A stretch of 64,000 nucleotides of DNA. It comes from Paenibacillus sp. FSL W8-0186 (GTDB lineage Bacteria; Bacillota; Bacilli; Paenibacillales; Paenibacillaceae). Positions 1 through 9,980 of this stretch are shown here, piece after piece. The stretch lies in NCBI RefSeq assembly GCF_037969765.1, contig NZ_CP150207.1:1660001-1724000 (forward strand), given 5' to 3'. How positions within the stretch are numbered: position 1 is the stretch's first letter; each line of letters opens with the position of its first letter. The notes beneath the pieces were generated by a model. The model was not told the DNA's origin. It did not search any database and worked only from the letters and a program-made list of their open reading frames with translations. The translations under genes and the position numbers were made by a program.

Positions 1-317
1 CTGGAAGAGGCAGCGGTAACGGAAGCGGCGGCCAGGGCGCTGGACTCGGCAGCGGCGGGCGCGAGCTCGTGACGACGCCGCGTGATCTGAAGGGCAGCGG
101 AAACGTTGAGCGGGACAGCGGCGAAATTCACGGCGGCGGCGGAGACGTGCAAAAGGGCGGCAAATCGCCCGTATTTGACGGCGTGAGCCGGCCCTATGAC
201 GAGGTGTACAGCGACTACGCTGCCGAGGCCAAGCGCTCTCTGGAGCGGAGCGAGCTTCCGATAAGCGTGCAGAGCCTGGTGGAGAGCTATTTTACGGAAA
301 TAGACCCGGGATATTAG
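1..317 (+). CDS. C-terminal end of an unrecognised protein (5' partial)
   Basis: The reading frame is open from base 3 and runs off the left edge, so only about the last 104 residues are seen. They begin with a Gly/Ser-rich linker and end in a more ordered tail containing PYDEVYSDYAAEAKRSLERS and VESYFTEIDPGY. The internal GTG at 69 has no ribosome binding site and is not a credible start. It stops 25 bases before the MoxR gene on the same strand, so it is probably the upstream member of that cluster. I do not recognise the family; a membrane protein with a cytosolic tail would fit the context, but nothing here proves it. Confidence 0.6.
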   Translation, partial: GRGSGNGSGGQGAGLGSGGRELVTTPRDLKGSGNVERDSGEIHGGGGDVQKGGKSPVFDGVSRPYDEVYSDYAAEAKRSLERSELPISVQSLVESYFTEIDPGY

Positions 318-342
318 TTGAGGATGAGGAGAAGGGGGACTT

Positions 343-1338
343 ATGATGTTGGAAGCAAATGCGCAGGTGGAGTCGTGGAAAAATACGATATCCGGCGTGC
401 GGGAGCAGATTGGAAAAGTGATCGTGGGCCAGGAGGAAATCGTAGAGCAGCTGCTCTGGTGCGTTTTTGCCGGCGGACATGCGCTGCTTGAAGGCATTCC
501 GGGACTCGGAAAGACAATGCTCGTCCGGACGATCGCCGATACGCTCGACCTTTCATTCTCGCGAATTCAGTTTACGCCCGACCTGATGCCGAGCGATATT
601 ACCGGAACGAATGTCATTCGCTTCGGCCCGCAGGGCAGCACGGATACCGTCTTTCAGCCCGGGCCCGTATTCAGCAGCATCGTACTTGCGGACGAGATTA
701 ACCGGGCTACGCCGAAGACGCAGAGCGCTATGCTTGAGGCGATGCAGGAGCAGACGGTTACCGTCGGCGGAGAGACACACAGGCTGCCGCAGCCGTTTTT
801 TGTGCTGGCGACGCAGAATCCGCTGGAGAACGAAGGGACTTATCCTTTGCCGGAGGCGCAGCTGGATCGCTTCCTGCTGAAGATCCATGTCAGTTACCCC
901 TCGCCTGACGAGTTGAAGGAGATCGTCCGCCGTACGACCTCCAGCAGCCAGCCGACGGCCGACAAGCTGGCCTCGGCCAGCGAGCTGCTGGAAATCAGGC
1001 AGGCCGCGAAAGAGGTCCTGCTTGCCGACGATGTGCTGGATTACGGTGTGCGCCTGCTGATGATGACTCATCCGGAGGAGGTCTCGGCGCCGGATTCTGT
1101 CCGCAAGTATTTACGCTTCGGATCCGGACCGCGAGGAATCCAGTCCATCGTATCGGTGGCGAAGGTAAGAGCGATCTCCAAAGGAAGGATGCATGTATCC
1201 ACGGGAGATATTGCAGCGGTTGCCGTTCCTGCGCTGCGCCACCGTCTGTTTCTGAATTTCGAGGGGCAAGCGCTGGGAATTTCCACGGATTCACTGATTG
1301 AGGATATTCTGTCCGCGCTTGAGGGGGGAAGAAGATGA
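343..1338 (+). CDS. MoxR-family AAA+ ATPase
   Basis: A 331-residue AAA+ ATPase of the MoxR group (AAA_3 with C-terminal lid). Walker A GIPGLGKT lies at about residues 51-58, Walker B VLADEI at 113-118, sensor-1 ATQNP near 156-160, followed by the family motif YPLPEAQLDRF. MoxR proteins are thought to act as chaperone-like ATPases that mature metal-dependent proteins together with VWA-domain partners encoded next to them. That matches the neighbours: a DUF58 gene overlaps the stop by 4 bases (ATGA), and two VWA membrane proteins follow. A GAGAAGGGGGA ribosome binding site precedes tandem ATG codons at 343 and 346; either could be used. The substrate of this system is unknown. Confidence 0.93.
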   Translation: MMLEANAQVESWKNTISGVREQIGKVIVGQEEIVEQLLWCVFAGGHALLEGIPGLGKTMLVRTIADTLDLSFSRIQFTPDLMPSDITGTNVIRFGPQGSTDTVFQPGPVFSSIVLADEINRATPKTQSAMLEAMQEQTVTVGGETHRLPQPFFVLATQNPLENEGTYPLPEAQLDRFLLKIHVSYPSPDELKEIVRRTTSSSQPTADKLASASELLEIRQAAKEVLLADDVLDYGVRLLMMTHPEEVSAPDSVRKYLRFGSGPRGIQSIVSVAKVRAISKGRMHVSTGDIAAVAVPALRHRLFLNFEGQALGISTDSLIEDILSALEGGRR

Positions 1339-2324
1339 GCGAGCCTCTGCTTCCGCCGTCTCTTCTCCCCCGCCTGGAGCGGCTGTCGATTGCGTCCAAG
1401 CGCCGGGTGCGCGGAACGATGCAGGGCAAGAGGCGCTCCAGCCGGTTTGGCTCGTCCCTGGAATTTGCCGATTACCGCGAATACGCGCCAGGGGACGACA
1501 TCCGCCGCTTCGACTGGGGCGTCTATTCGCGGACGGGCCGTCCTTTCGTCCGACAGTATTGGGACGAGCAGGAGCTGCAGGTTAGTCTGTATGTAGACGC
1601 ATCCGCCTCGATGGATTTTGGGGGCGGCGGGGCGTCCGGCCCGGCGGACGGGCTAACGTCTGATGATAACAAGTCTGACGGGAACCAACCCGGCAGAAAT
1701 CCAACCGGCCGGAACAAAGCAGACCGGAACAAGCTGATATATGCGAAGCGGCTTGCCGCTTCGGTTGGCTATATGGCGCTAGCGTCATATGACCGCGTGC
1801 AGGCAGCCGTTTTCGACTCGGAGGTAGATAGGCAGCTGCCGCCTGTACGCGGGAAAGCCTCGGCCGCCCGGTTGTTTTCGTTTCTGCAATCGGCAGAGCC
1901 CGGCGGCGAGGGCCGGTTGTCCCAGGCGCTGCGTCAGCCCAAAGCGCTTCCGAAGCAGCCGGGAATGACCTGGATTTTTTCTGATTTCTGGCTGGACGGG
2001 GGCATAGATGAGCTGGCTGAGGCTTTGTCTTATTACCTTGCTGCGGGGCAGGAAATCGTCCTGGTTCACGTATTATCGCCGGAGGAAATCTCGCCTGCCT
2101 TAAGCGGAGATTTGCGGCTGGTGGACAGCGAGCTTGGGACGGGCAAGGAAATAGCCCTGACCGGAAAGGTGCTGGAGGAATACAGACGAACGCTGCAGGC
2201 ATATCAAGCGGATATTGCGCGATTCTGCAGCGAGCGGGCTATTTTTTATATACAGATGAACACGGGTGTTCCGCTAGAGACAGGGATCTTCGAAACGCTG
2301 CGCGGAGCTGGGGTGCTCGGTTAG
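1335..2324 (+). CDS. DUF58 domain protein
   Basis: A 329-residue DUF58 protein. The diagnostic block YREYAPGDDIRRFDWGVYSR (about residues 47-66) is followed by a VWA-like strand ending in VDASASMDF, which carries a DxSxS metal-site motif near residue 88. Between about residues 96 and 134 there is a Gly/Asp/Asn-rich low-complexity insert with repeated RN-type units that interrupts the domain just after this motif; it looks like a local expansion. The start overlaps the MoxR stop, implying translational coupling. DUF58 proteins almost always accompany MoxR ATPases and VWA proteins; the molecular role is not established. Confidence 0.9.
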   Translation: MSEPLLPPSLLPRLERLSIASKRRVRGTMQGKRRSSRFGSSLEFADYREYAPGDDIRRFDWGVYSRTGRPFVRQYWDEQELQVSLYVDASASMDFGGGGASGPADGLTSDDNKSDGNQPGRNPTGRNKADRNKLIYAKRLAASVGYMALASYDRVQAAVFDSEVDRQLPPVRGKASAARLFSFLQSAEPGGEGRLSQALRQPKALPKQPGMTWIFSDFWLDGGIDELAEALSYYLAAGQEIVLVHVLSPEEISPALSGDLRLVDSELGTGKEIALTGKVLEEYRRTLQAYQADIARFCSERAIFYIQMNTGVPLETGIFETLRGAGVLG

Positions 2325-2363
2325 CAATATGCGAGACTTAGGCAACAAGAAGGAGGTGAAGGG

Positions 2364-4376
2364 ATGGGAATTGCCTCTTGGTCCGGACTGTGGTTCGCTT
2401 TAGCGATCCCGTTGATCATACTGATGTATCTGTTTAAGCGGAAGTATGTGGATACGCTGGTTCCCAGCCATATGCTGTGGAATCGCGTGCTGCGCAATAT
2501 CGAGGCCAACCGTCCATGGCAAAAGCTGCAAAACCGGCTGCTGCTGTGGCTGCAGCTTCTGGCCGCGGCGCTGCTTGTGCTTGCCCTGATGACGCCATTC
2601 ATTTGGGTCAAAGGCGGCCTGTCGGGACATACGGTCATTGTCGTCGATGCTTCGGCGAGTATGAGCGGGCAGCGGAAAGGGGAACCGGGAAAGGATACTC
2701 CTTCTTCCTCTACGGCGCTGGATCGTCTCAAGATAAAGGTTCATGAATATATCGACTCGATGGGTGCGGATGGCGAGGTTACCTTGCTCAAGCTGGGGAC
2801 GGAGCCGGAAGTGCTGCTCACTCGCGAGACAGATCAGAAGGCTATCCGTGATCAGGTAGACAAGCTGGAGGCCAAGTTCGGCAAAGCCGCCTACCGGGAA
2901 ACGATGTCGCTTGCCGCGGCTATGACTCAGGATGATCCCGATGCGAGCGTGCTCGTATTTACCGATGAACAGTGGAGCGAGCGGGCGGACGATATATTGT
3001 TTGCTGCTCCGGTGGAGATTGTATCCCTGAAAGGTGAAGGAACAAGCAATGCTGCGGTAGAGCAGTTTGGGATAAAAAATGACGGTGATCACAGCACTGG
3101 AGTGGCGGTTATTCGGAATTACGGCGCAAGGCCGTTTGAAACCGGCTTGAATCTGTTTGGGGACGGCCAGCTTCTGGCTTCAAAATCCGTGAAGGTGGAG
3201 AGTGGCAAAGCCGTGACCGTTACCTTCGATGAGCTCCCCGCCTCGGACGTTTATAAAATAAAACTGGAGCGGGACGACGATTATGCGGCGGATAACGAGG
3301 CTTATGCTTTTCGTGAGAAAGGCGGAGCTCCCCATGTGCTGCTTATATCAGAGGGAAATCTATTCCTGGAAAAAGCGCTCCAGCTGTCCGGCGCGAGGGT
3401 GACCCGCATGGAGCCGGGGACAAGTGCGCCCTCAAACGAACCGGATAGCGAAGGAGATAAGGGACCAGCTCTTCCCAAGGATAAGCCGGATATGATCATT
3501 ATCGATGGCATAACTCCGGCCTATCTGAAGACCGGCGAGTGGAGCCGCCTGATTCAGGAGACGCCTTCCTGGACACTAGGGGGAGATGGCGGGAAGATAC
3601 AGCCGGACAGCGGAAGAACAACCGTCGCCAATCATCCGGTAACCCGCTATATATCGCTGAATGATCCGCCGGCTGCAGCCGTTCTGGCAGGAGACATGCC
3701 TTCATGGGGCAAACCGCTCATGGAAATCGGTTCTACGCCGGCGGCCTATGCCGGCACGGAGAACGGGGTTAACCGGCTGGTCTTTCTATTCGCGTTAAGC
3801 GACGGCGATTTGCCGCTTCGTCCGGAGTTCCCGGTCATGGTCAATAACGCCGTCCAGTGGCTGCAGGCGGGCAGAACGACAGGGCTCGGCCGCATGGTTG
3901 CCGGCGCGGAGCTGGAGATGCCGTTCAACGTTGAAGCAGCGCAGGCCTCGTGGGTGGCTGCGGACGGTTATGCTGTGGACGCAGGCGCTGCTCCAATTCC
4001 GGCTGCCGCTAAAGACCACAGCTTGGCAGCGGTACAAACCGTACCGCCGCTTCCTGGCTTATGGCGCTTTGAGATGAAAGGCGCGGATGGCAGCGTATTG
4101 CCCGGATATAATCTCGAGGTGATTGCCCATCCGTCCGAATCGGCAATCGGGCAGGTTAAGCCGCTTGGTTTTGGCGGCGGCGGTGTAGGCGCGTCTGCAG
4201 GAGGGGCCGCAGGGAATGGCACAGGGAACAGCACAGGCGCAGGCCAGTCTTCGGGCGGTGTAGGCCCTAATCCTGAGCGAAGTGCCAAGCATTCTCTTAC
4301 GTATTTGGCCGCATTGCTGGCGCTGATCGTCATTATCGCAGAATGGGGGGTGTACCAGCGTGGGCGTTCAATTTAA
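2364..4376 (+). CDS. BatA-like membrane protein with VWA domain
   Basis: A 670-residue protein. The N-terminus has two hydrophobic segments (about residues 5-25 and 58-82) as in the BatA/aerotolerance N-terminal domain, then a VWA domain beginning VIVVDASASMSG, whose DxSxS motif (D95) should bind a metal ion. The middle resembles extracytoplasmic beta domains with Ala/Gly-rich stretches, followed by a Gly/Ser linker and a last membrane span near the C-terminus (LAALLALIVIIAEWGVY). A GGAGGTGAAGGG site precedes the ATG. The stop overlaps the next gene by 17 bases. Probably a membrane-anchored partner of the MoxR ATPase; the precise role is unknown. Confidence 0.85.
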   Translation: MGIASWSGLWFALAIPLIILMYLFKRKYVDTLVPSHMLWNRVLRNIEANRPWQKLQNRLLLWLQLLAAALLVLALMTPFIWVKGGLSGHTVIVVDASASMSGQRKGEPGKDTPSSSTALDRLKIKVHEYIDSMGADGEVTLLKLGTEPEVLLTRETDQKAIRDQVDKLEAKFGKAAYRETMSLAAAMTQDDPDASVLVFTDEQWSERADDILFAAPVEIVSLKGEGTSNAAVEQFGIKNDGDHSTGVAVIRNYGARPFETGLNLFGDGQLLASKSVKVESGKAVTVTFDELPASDVYKIKLERDDDYAADNEAYAFREKGGAPHVLLISEGNLFLEKALQLSGARVTRMEPGTSAPSNEPDSEGDKGPALPKDKPDMIIIDGITPAYLKTGEWSRLIQETPSWTLGGDGGKIQPDSGRTTVANHPVTRYISLNDPPAAAVLAGDMPSWGKPLMEIGSTPAAYAGTENGVNRLVFLFALSDGDLPLRPEFPVMVNNAVQWLQAGRTTGLGRMVAGAELEMPFNVEAAQASWVAADGYAVDAGAAPIPAAAKDHSLAAVQTVPPLPGLWRFEMKGADGSVLPGYNLEVIAHPSESAIGQVKPLGFGGGGVGASAGGAAGNGTGNSTGAGQSSGGVGPNPERSAKHSLTYLAALLALIVIIAEWGVYQRGRSI

Positions 4377-7284
4377 TCATCCGTGGGTATTGCTGCTGCT
4401 GATTTTGGCCGCTGCTGGTGCATTTTACGCGTACCGTTCGGATTTCCGCCTGCATGGCGGGAGGAAGAAATGGGCCGTCGGCCTGCGGGCGGCGATCGTT
4501 ATTTTGCTGATATTGGCCCTGGCCGGTTTTCAGACCTTTACATTGGTTAAAAATAAGGAAGTCGTGTTTCTGATCGACCGTTCCGCCAGCATGGAGGATA
4601 CGGATACCGCATTGGCCTGGGCCGTGCAGGCAGCGGGGGCCAAAGGGGAGCAGGACAGCATTGCCGTCGTATCAGCCGGGCTGGATGGCGCCATCGAGAA
4701 GAATCTCGATCCCCTGCCGCTGTCTAATGGCGGAGCCCGGGCCGAGGTGAATGCGGCTTTTACCAATCTGGAGAAGGGGCTTCAACTGGCCGGCAGTCTG
4801 TTCGGGGGCCAAGGGAACCAGCGGATCGTCGTCATCTCGGACGGCGAAGAAAATGTAGGAGATGCCCTCTCCGCAGCAAGAATGCTGAAGGAGAGAGGGA
4901 TTGCTGTCGACGTGCTCCAGGCCCCGTCTAAAGAGCGGAAGGATGTCGCCGTCGAATCGCTGCATCTTCCGGAGAAGCTGTATAGAGCGGAGTCTTTTAC
5001 GTTCGAGGTAGCGCTACGCAGTACTTTTTCCGGCAGCGGAGAGCTTCGCTTGTATGAGGATAACCGGGAGATCGGGCGCAAAACGGTTGCGCTGGAGCGG
5101 GGGGAGAACCGCTTCGCCCTGCAAGGCCTGGCCAAGGAACCGGGGCTTCATCGCTACAAGGCGGAAATATTCATAGACGGGGATGAGCAGGCGGCGAACA
5201 ATGAAAGTTATGCGTTTACCCGCGTCACCGGCAGCCCGAAGGTGCTGATCGTGGAAGGCAAGCCGGGAACGTCCTCCAATCTGGAGAACGCGCTGAAATC
5301 AGGATTAATTCAATATGCAGTCATCGACCCCGGCATGCTTCCGGTGGAGTTGGCGAAATATGCCGGCTATGACAGCATTATTTTCAATAATGTGTCCGGC
5401 GAACAGGTTGGCGGCAAGCAGATGGAGCTTATCGAGCAGGCGGTACGTTCCTACGGCATCGGTTTTATGATGGTCGGCGGAGAAGAGAGCTTCGGCATGG
5501 GCGGATATTTCAAGACGCCGATCGAGAAGCTGCTGCCGGTATCGATGGAGCTGCAGGGCAAGCGGGAAATTCCGTCTCTGGGGCTGATTCTCGTCATAGA
5601 CCGTTCGGGCAGCATGGAAGGAGACAACATCAGGCTGGCCAAGGAATCGGCGATGCGGACGGTGGAGATGCTGCGCTCCAAGGACACGGTTGGGGTTGTC
5701 GCATTTGACGACAGGCCGTGGTGGGTCGTAGAGCCGACGAAGCTCGGCGACCAGAAAGACGATGTTATTGCCAAAATCAACAGCATTCCGAGCGCGGGCG
5801 GGACGGATATCTACCCTGCCGTAGCGGAGGCGACGGATAAACTGCTGGGCATTGAGGCCCAGCGCAAGCATATCATCCTGCTCACGGATGGACAGTCGGC
5901 GGTCAATTCGGGTTATACTGAGCTGCTAAACACGATGAATGACAACCATATGACGATGTCGACCGTGGCTGTCGGCGACGGCGCGGACACACAGCTGCTG
6001 GAATCGCTCGCCCGAGGGGCCAAGGGGCGTTATTATTTCGTTAAAGACGCAACGACGCTGCCTACGATATTCAGCCGGGAAGCGGCCGTGATCGCCAGAA
6101 CCTATATTGTGGACAAACCTTTTGTTCCGGCGATTGTGCAGCCTGGAGACTGGCGCGAATCGTTATCCGGCGGGCTGCCGACCATCTACGGTTATGTAGC
6201 CGCATCGGCCAAATCGACGGCGCAGACGGTGCTGGCGAGCCCGGAACCCGACCCGCTGCTCGCCCGTTGGCAATACGGTTCTGGACGAACCGTGGCCTGG
6301 ACGAGCGATTTGACGGGAAAATGGTCGCGTGATTGGGTGAGTTGGCCGGGCTTCCCGGATGCGTTTGCGGATATGGTGAAATGGACTTTCCCCCAATTTT
6401 CGGCTGCTCCATTTGAAGTGAGCACGACGGTGAAGGGGAATGAGGTTTATTTTGAAGTGGCTGCATCGGAAGGCGTAGTACCGCCCGATGAGCTGGAAGC
6501 GGTCATTTCCGGCGAGGATCTGAATGATGCTGCCGTGCCGCTCATCCAGACATCACCCGGAATCTACAGCGGAGTGACGGTAGTAAGGGAGCCGGGCTCC
6601 TTTCTGCTTCATTTGCAGGGCAAGCGCGGGGATGAAGTCGTGGAAGGCGGGGGAACGGGCACAGGGTTCGTAATTCCCTATTCTCCGGAGTACCGGATCG
6701 TGACAGAGGACGCCGGGGAGCAGCTGGCCAAGCTGGCCGATTTAACGGGCGGACGCGTGCTGGCTTGGGAGGAGCCGGGCGCGGCGTTCGACTTCCCGGT
6801 GCAGCCGCACAAGTCGCTGCTCAGCTGGGAGCGCGCGCTGCTCATCGCCGCGCTGCTGCTCTGGCTCGCCGACATCGCCGTGCGCCGTCTGGCGCTGCCC
6901 TGGGGCCGCATGGCGGAGCGGCTTGCTGCCGCCGCCATGCCCTGGCGCCGCCGCGGCGGTACGCCTGCAGCGGCAGAAGCCGGCGCCGCCCCTGCGGGAG
7001 CGGACGCCGGGCTGGCCCGGCTGGCCGCGCGCAAGGCGCGAACGGCCAGCTTCTACGGCGCAGAGGGCGGGGGCGATAGTATCGCCCCCGGGGAGCCTGC
7101 GCCGCATAGGGCCCGTCCGCCTGCTGGCGGGACGGGCGGAGAGCCCGCGGGGCCAGCGCCGCGGGCCAGGCCGGCTTCCCCTCCGCAGGAGGAAGCCGGA
7201 GGCACGGGGCCCGGCGCAGCCGAGGCGCCGGGCGAGGGCACGCTTGGCCGGCTGCTGGAGGCCAAGCGGCGGGGGCGGCGCTAG
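4360..7284 (+). CDS. Large membrane protein with two VWA domains and a glutamine-amidotransferase-like domain
   Basis: A 974-residue protein starting at GTG behind GGGGGGTG. Two N-terminal membrane segments (about 8-24 and 44-60) precede a first VWA domain (VVFLIDRSASME, D73). A class-I amidotransferase-like region follows (MMVGGEESFGMGGYF near residues 370-383, no obvious catalytic Cys), then a second complete VWA domain (LILVIDRSGSMEG, D about 414). Near residue 830 there is another hydrophobic stretch, and the last 120 residues are Ala/Gly/Pro/Arg-rich with very high GC. It closes the MoxR cluster. Family members with this layout are annotated as VWA or glutamine amidotransferase proteins without known activity. 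Confidence 0.85.
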   Translation: MGVQFNHPWVLLLLILAAAGAFYAYRSDFRLHGGRKKWAVGLRAAIVILLILALAGFQTFTLVKNKEVVFLIDRSASMEDTDTALAWAVQAAGAKGEQDSIAVVSAGLDGAIEKNLDPLPLSNGGARAEVNAAFTNLEKGLQLAGSLFGGQGNQRIVVISDGEENVGDALSAARMLKERGIAVDVLQAPSKERKDVAVESLHLPEKLYRAESFTFEVALRSTFSGSGELRLYEDNREIGRKTVALERGENRFALQGLAKEPGLHRYKAEIFIDGDEQAANNESYAFTRVTGSPKVLIVEGKPGTSSNLENALKSGLIQYAVIDPGMLPVELAKYAGYDSIIFNNVSGEQVGGKQMELIEQAVRSYGIGFMMVGGEESFGMGGYFKTPIEKLLPVSMELQGKREIPSLGLILVIDRSGSMEGDNIRLAKESAMRTVEMLRSKDTVGVVAFDDRPWWVVEPTKLGDQKDDVIAKINSIPSAGGTDIYPAVAEATDKLLGIEAQRKHIILLTDGQSAVNSGYTELLNTMNDNHMTMSTVAVGDGADTQLLESLARGAKGRYYFVKDATTLPTIFSREAAVIARTYIVDKPFVPAIVQPGDWRESLSGGLPTIYGYVAASAKSTAQTVLASPEPDPLLARWQYGSGRTVAWTSDLTGKWSRDWVSWPGFPDAFADMVKWTFPQFSAAPFEVSTTVKGNEVYFEVAASEGVVPPDELEAVISGEDLNDAAVPLIQTSPGIYSGVTVVREPGSFLLHLQGKRGDEVVEGGGTGTGFVIPYSPEYRIVTEDAGEQLAKLADLTGGRVLAWEEPGAAFDFPVQPHKSLLSWERALLIAALLLWLADIAVRRLALPWGRMAERLAAAAMPWRRRGGTPAAAEAGAAPAGADAGLARLAARKARTASFYGAEGGGDSIAPGEPAPHRARPPAGGTGGEPAGPAPRARPASPPQEEAGGTGPGAAEAPGEGTLGRLLEAKRRGRR
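7069..7089. repeat. Perfect palindrome inside the VWA gene
   Basis: Nine bases GGGGGCGAT, a 3-base loop and the exact reverse complement ATCGCCCCC lie inside the low-complexity tail of the preceding gene. It would form a very stable mRNA hairpin 195 bases before the stop codon. No T-run follows, so it is not an intrinsic terminator. Confidence 0.6.
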
Positions 7285-7420
7285 CCGCATTTTCTTCATA
7301 TTCCCGGGAAATGCATAAAAAAGTCATCATCCAGGGCAGGGTATGACAAAAAGGGATATGGAAAGGTGCTTAACAACGTGTTACAATATATAAAGTCAAA
7401 ATGATTTTTTCAAAGTGATT

Positions 7421-7436
7421 GTTTTGTAAACAAAAC
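7421..7436. promoter_or_regulatory. Inverted repeat in the transketolase leader
   Basis: GTTTTGT-AA-ACAAAAC is a perfect 7-2-7 inverted repeat 31 bases upstream of the transketolase start. It is long and placed where a regulator could bind or an mRNA hairpin form. No matching regulator is evident, and it could be chance in an AT-rich leader. Confidence 0.35.
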
Positions 7437-7467
7437 GTATTTCTTCATTACTAAGGAGGAAGCTAGA

Positions 7468-9492
7468 ATGCCACTTTCAGACAACAAGGTCATCGAAAAT
7501 TTGTCGATCACTACGATTCGTACTCTTGCCATAGATGCGATCGAGAAAGCTAAGTCGGGCCACCCGGGCATGCCGATGGGGGCAGCGCCAATGGGTTACC
7601 AGCTGTTCGCCAAAACGATGACGCACAACCCTGACCAACCAACCTGGATCAACCGCGACCGCTTCGTTTTGTCCGCCGGACACGGCTCCATGCTGCTCTA
7701 CAGCCTGCTGCACCTGAGCGGTTATGATCTTTCTCTTGACGACCTCAAGCAATTCCGCCAATGGGGCAGTAAAACGCCGGGTCACCCTGAATTCGGACAT
7801 ACCGCAGGGGTAGATGCGACGACAGGTCCGCTTGGACAAGGTATTGCGATGGCCGTGGGTATGGCTCTGGCCGAAACTCAATTGGCGGCTACTTACAACA
7901 AGGGCGATTACAAAATCATCGACCACTATACTTACGGTATTTGCGGCGACGGAGACCTGATGGAAGGCGTAGCTAGTGAAGCGGCTTCTCTCGCAGGCCA
8001 TCTGAAGCTTGGCAAGCTGATCTTCCTGTACGACTCCAACGACATTACGCTGGACGGCAAATTGAACCTGAGCTTCTCCGAGAATGTAAGACAGCGTTTT
8101 GACGCATACGGCTGGCAAACGCTGCTTGTAGAAGACGGCAATGATTTGGATGCGATCGAAAAAGCTATCGCTGAGGCCAAAGCGGATACCGAGCGTCCTA
8201 CACTGATCGAAGTGAAGACGGTTATCGGTTACGGCAGCCCGAACAAGCAAGGTAAAGGCGGATCCGGCGGAACGCACGGTTCACCGCTCGGCGCGGATGA
8301 AGCGAAGCTGACGAAAGAATATTACAAATGGGTATATGAAGAGGACTTCTACGTTCCTGAAGAAGTGCGCGAGCATTTTGCAAAAGTTAAAGAACAAGGC
8401 ATTGCTGCAAATAAAGCCTGGGATGAGCTTTTTGCGAAATACAAAGCAGAATACCCAGAGCTGGCAGCTCAATTCGAGCTTGCTATTGCGGGCGATCTTC
8501 CAGAGGGCTGGGATGCTGATCTTCCTAAATACAGTGCAGAGGACAAACCGGTATCGACGCGCGTGGCGTCCGGTAATGCGCTTAACGGCTTGACTGGCGG
8601 CGTTCCTCAACTTCTTGGCGGATCCGCTGACCTTGAAAGCTCGACGATGACTCACCTGAAAGGATTGCCGCTCTACACACCTGAATCGCGTGAAGGCCGC
8701 AACCTGTATTTTGGTGTTCGCGAGTTTGCCATGGCTGCTGCGATGAACGGTATTGCGCTGCATAGCGGCCTTAAAGTATTCGGCGGTACGTTCTTCGTCT
8801 TTACAGACTACTTGCGTCCGGCAGTACGGTTGTCTGCGTTGATGGGGCTTCCGGTTACTTATGTTCTTACGCATGACAGTATCGCAGTCGGCGAAGACGG
8901 ACCTACGCATGAACCGATTGAACAGCTTGCTTCCCTGCGCATCATTCCTAACCTGACGGTGATTCGTCCGGCTGATGCCAACGAGACATCTGCGGCTTGG
9001 GCTTATGCGGTAGAGAACAAAGGCAATCCGGTAGCGCTGGTACTGACTCGTCAAAACTTGCCTGTGCTCGAAGGTACGGCCGAGAAAGCCCGCGAAGGTG
9101 TACAACGCGGCGGATACGTTGTATCTGAAGCGAAGGACGGCAAACCGGTTGCTCAGCTGATTGCTTCTGGTTCTGAGGTGCAATTGGCGGTTAAAGCACA
9201 AGCGGCGCTTGCTGAGGAAGGCATCCATGTTCGCGTTGTCAGCCTGTCCAGCTGGGATCTGTTCGACAAGCAGGATCAAACGTACAAAGATTCTGTTATT
9301 CTCCCAGACGTTAAAGCACGCGTAGCTATTGAAATGGCACATCCGTTCGGATGGGAGCGTTACGTTGGCGAGAAAGGCTCTATTATGGGCATTAGCACGT
9401 TCGGCGCATCTGCACCTGGCGACAAAGTCATTGCAGAGTACGGCTTTACGGTCGAGAACGTTGTGAAGCATGTAAAAGAGCAGTTGAAATAG
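7468..9492 (+). CDS. tkt: Transketolase
   Basis: A 674-residue transketolase, the normal family length. It moves two-carbon ketol units between sugar phosphates in the non-oxidative pentose phosphate pathway, using thiamine diphosphate and a divalent metal. The N-terminal cofactor motif GDGDLMEG, the [12 protein letters not shown] block and [10 protein letters not shown] are present; the pyrimidine-binding half carries [18 protein letters not shown]. The start is fixed by AAGGAGGAAGCTAGA just before ATG. It stands alone between the VWA cluster and a terminator, in a cytosolic housekeeping role. Confidence 0.98.
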   Translation: MPLSDNKVIENLSITTIRTLAIDAIEKAKSGHPGMPMGAAPMGYQLFAKTMTHNPDQPTWINRDRFVLSAGHGSMLLYSLLHLSGYDLSLDDLKQFRQWGSKTPGHPEFGHTAGVDATTGPLGQGIAMAVGMALAETQLAATYNKGDYKIIDHYTYGICGDGDLMEGVASEAASLAGHLKLGKLIFLYDSNDITLDGKLNLSFSENVRQRFDAYGWQTLLVEDGNDLDAIEKAIAEAKADTERPTLIEVKTVIGYGSPNKQGKGGSGGTHGSPLGADEAKLTKEYYKWVYEEDFYVPEEVREHFAKVKEQGIAANKAWDELFAKYKAEYPELAAQFELAIAGDLPEGWDADLPKYSAEDKPVSTRVASGNALNGLTGGVPQLLGGSADLESSTMTHLKGLPLYTPESREGRNLYFGVREFAMAAAMNGIALHSGLKVFGGTFFVFTDYLRPAVRLSALMGLPVTYVLTHDSIAVGEDGPTHEPIEQLASLRIIPNLTVIRPADANETSAAWAYAVENKGNPVALVLTRQNLPVLEGTAEKAREGVQRGGYVVSEAKDGKPVAQLIASGSEVQLAVKAQAALAEEGIHVRVVSLSSWDLFDKQDQTYKDSVILPDVKARVAIEMAHPFGWERYVGEKGSIMGISTFGASAPGDKVIAEYGFTVENVVKHVKEQLK

Positions 9493-9507
9493 ACTAGATG
9501 AGCATGA

Positions 9508-9548
9508 AAAAGGCAGGCACCGTGCGGACGCAAGGGGCCTGTCTTTTG
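9508..9548 (+). terminator. Terminator after transketolase
   Basis: AAAAGGCAGGC pairs, with a wobble or mismatch, to the GCCTGTCTTTT arm, and the T-rich tail follows directly, 15 bases after the transketolase stop. Confidence 0.75.
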
Positions 9549-9742
9549 TTCATCGTTAGTACGGGTGAAGACGTCGGGTTGCCGCCATCATGCGGTGTTG
9601 TGTTCTGCGTCCTGTCGCACGAGAACTTCTGTTGTACGCGAGTAATTCGGCGATGATTCCAAATCTGTGATCAGAAGATCAACGCGCCAAACGAGCGGAA
9701 TTTCAGGACAGGGAATGCGCACAGAATGGGCACATGGGAGCT

Positions 9743-9925
9743 TAACGGAACTAGGTTCCGCTATTTAACTAAAATAGTGGAAAATGTGAAGCTAACGGAT
9801 GCAGGAAACGTTATTAGTTAGATTTCAGACGAATAGAGGCAGTTCTACCTAGGATAGCGCCTCCTGAAACCGTTAGATGCTAGAACGCGTCTAAAAGTTA
9901 CAAATAACGCATCTCATATCCGTTA
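9743..9925. repeat. Array of four inverted-repeat elements (family 1)
   Basis: Two units in one orientation (9743-9766, TAACGGA..CTAGGTTCCGCTATTT; 9793-9816, TAACGGATGCAGGAAACGTT) are followed by two in the opposite orientation (9853-9875, 9902-9925, ending CCGTTA). The shared core is TAACGGA, about ten bases, then CGCTATTT or a variant. The same family recurs at 37189-37595. The arrangement allows large cruciform or hairpin folding. No coding frame is conserved. Confidence 0.65.
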
Positions 9926-9980
9926 GAGTGCTATGCTGCTCGGCACTGGCTAGAACCACAAACCCAAGGGCACAGCTGCC

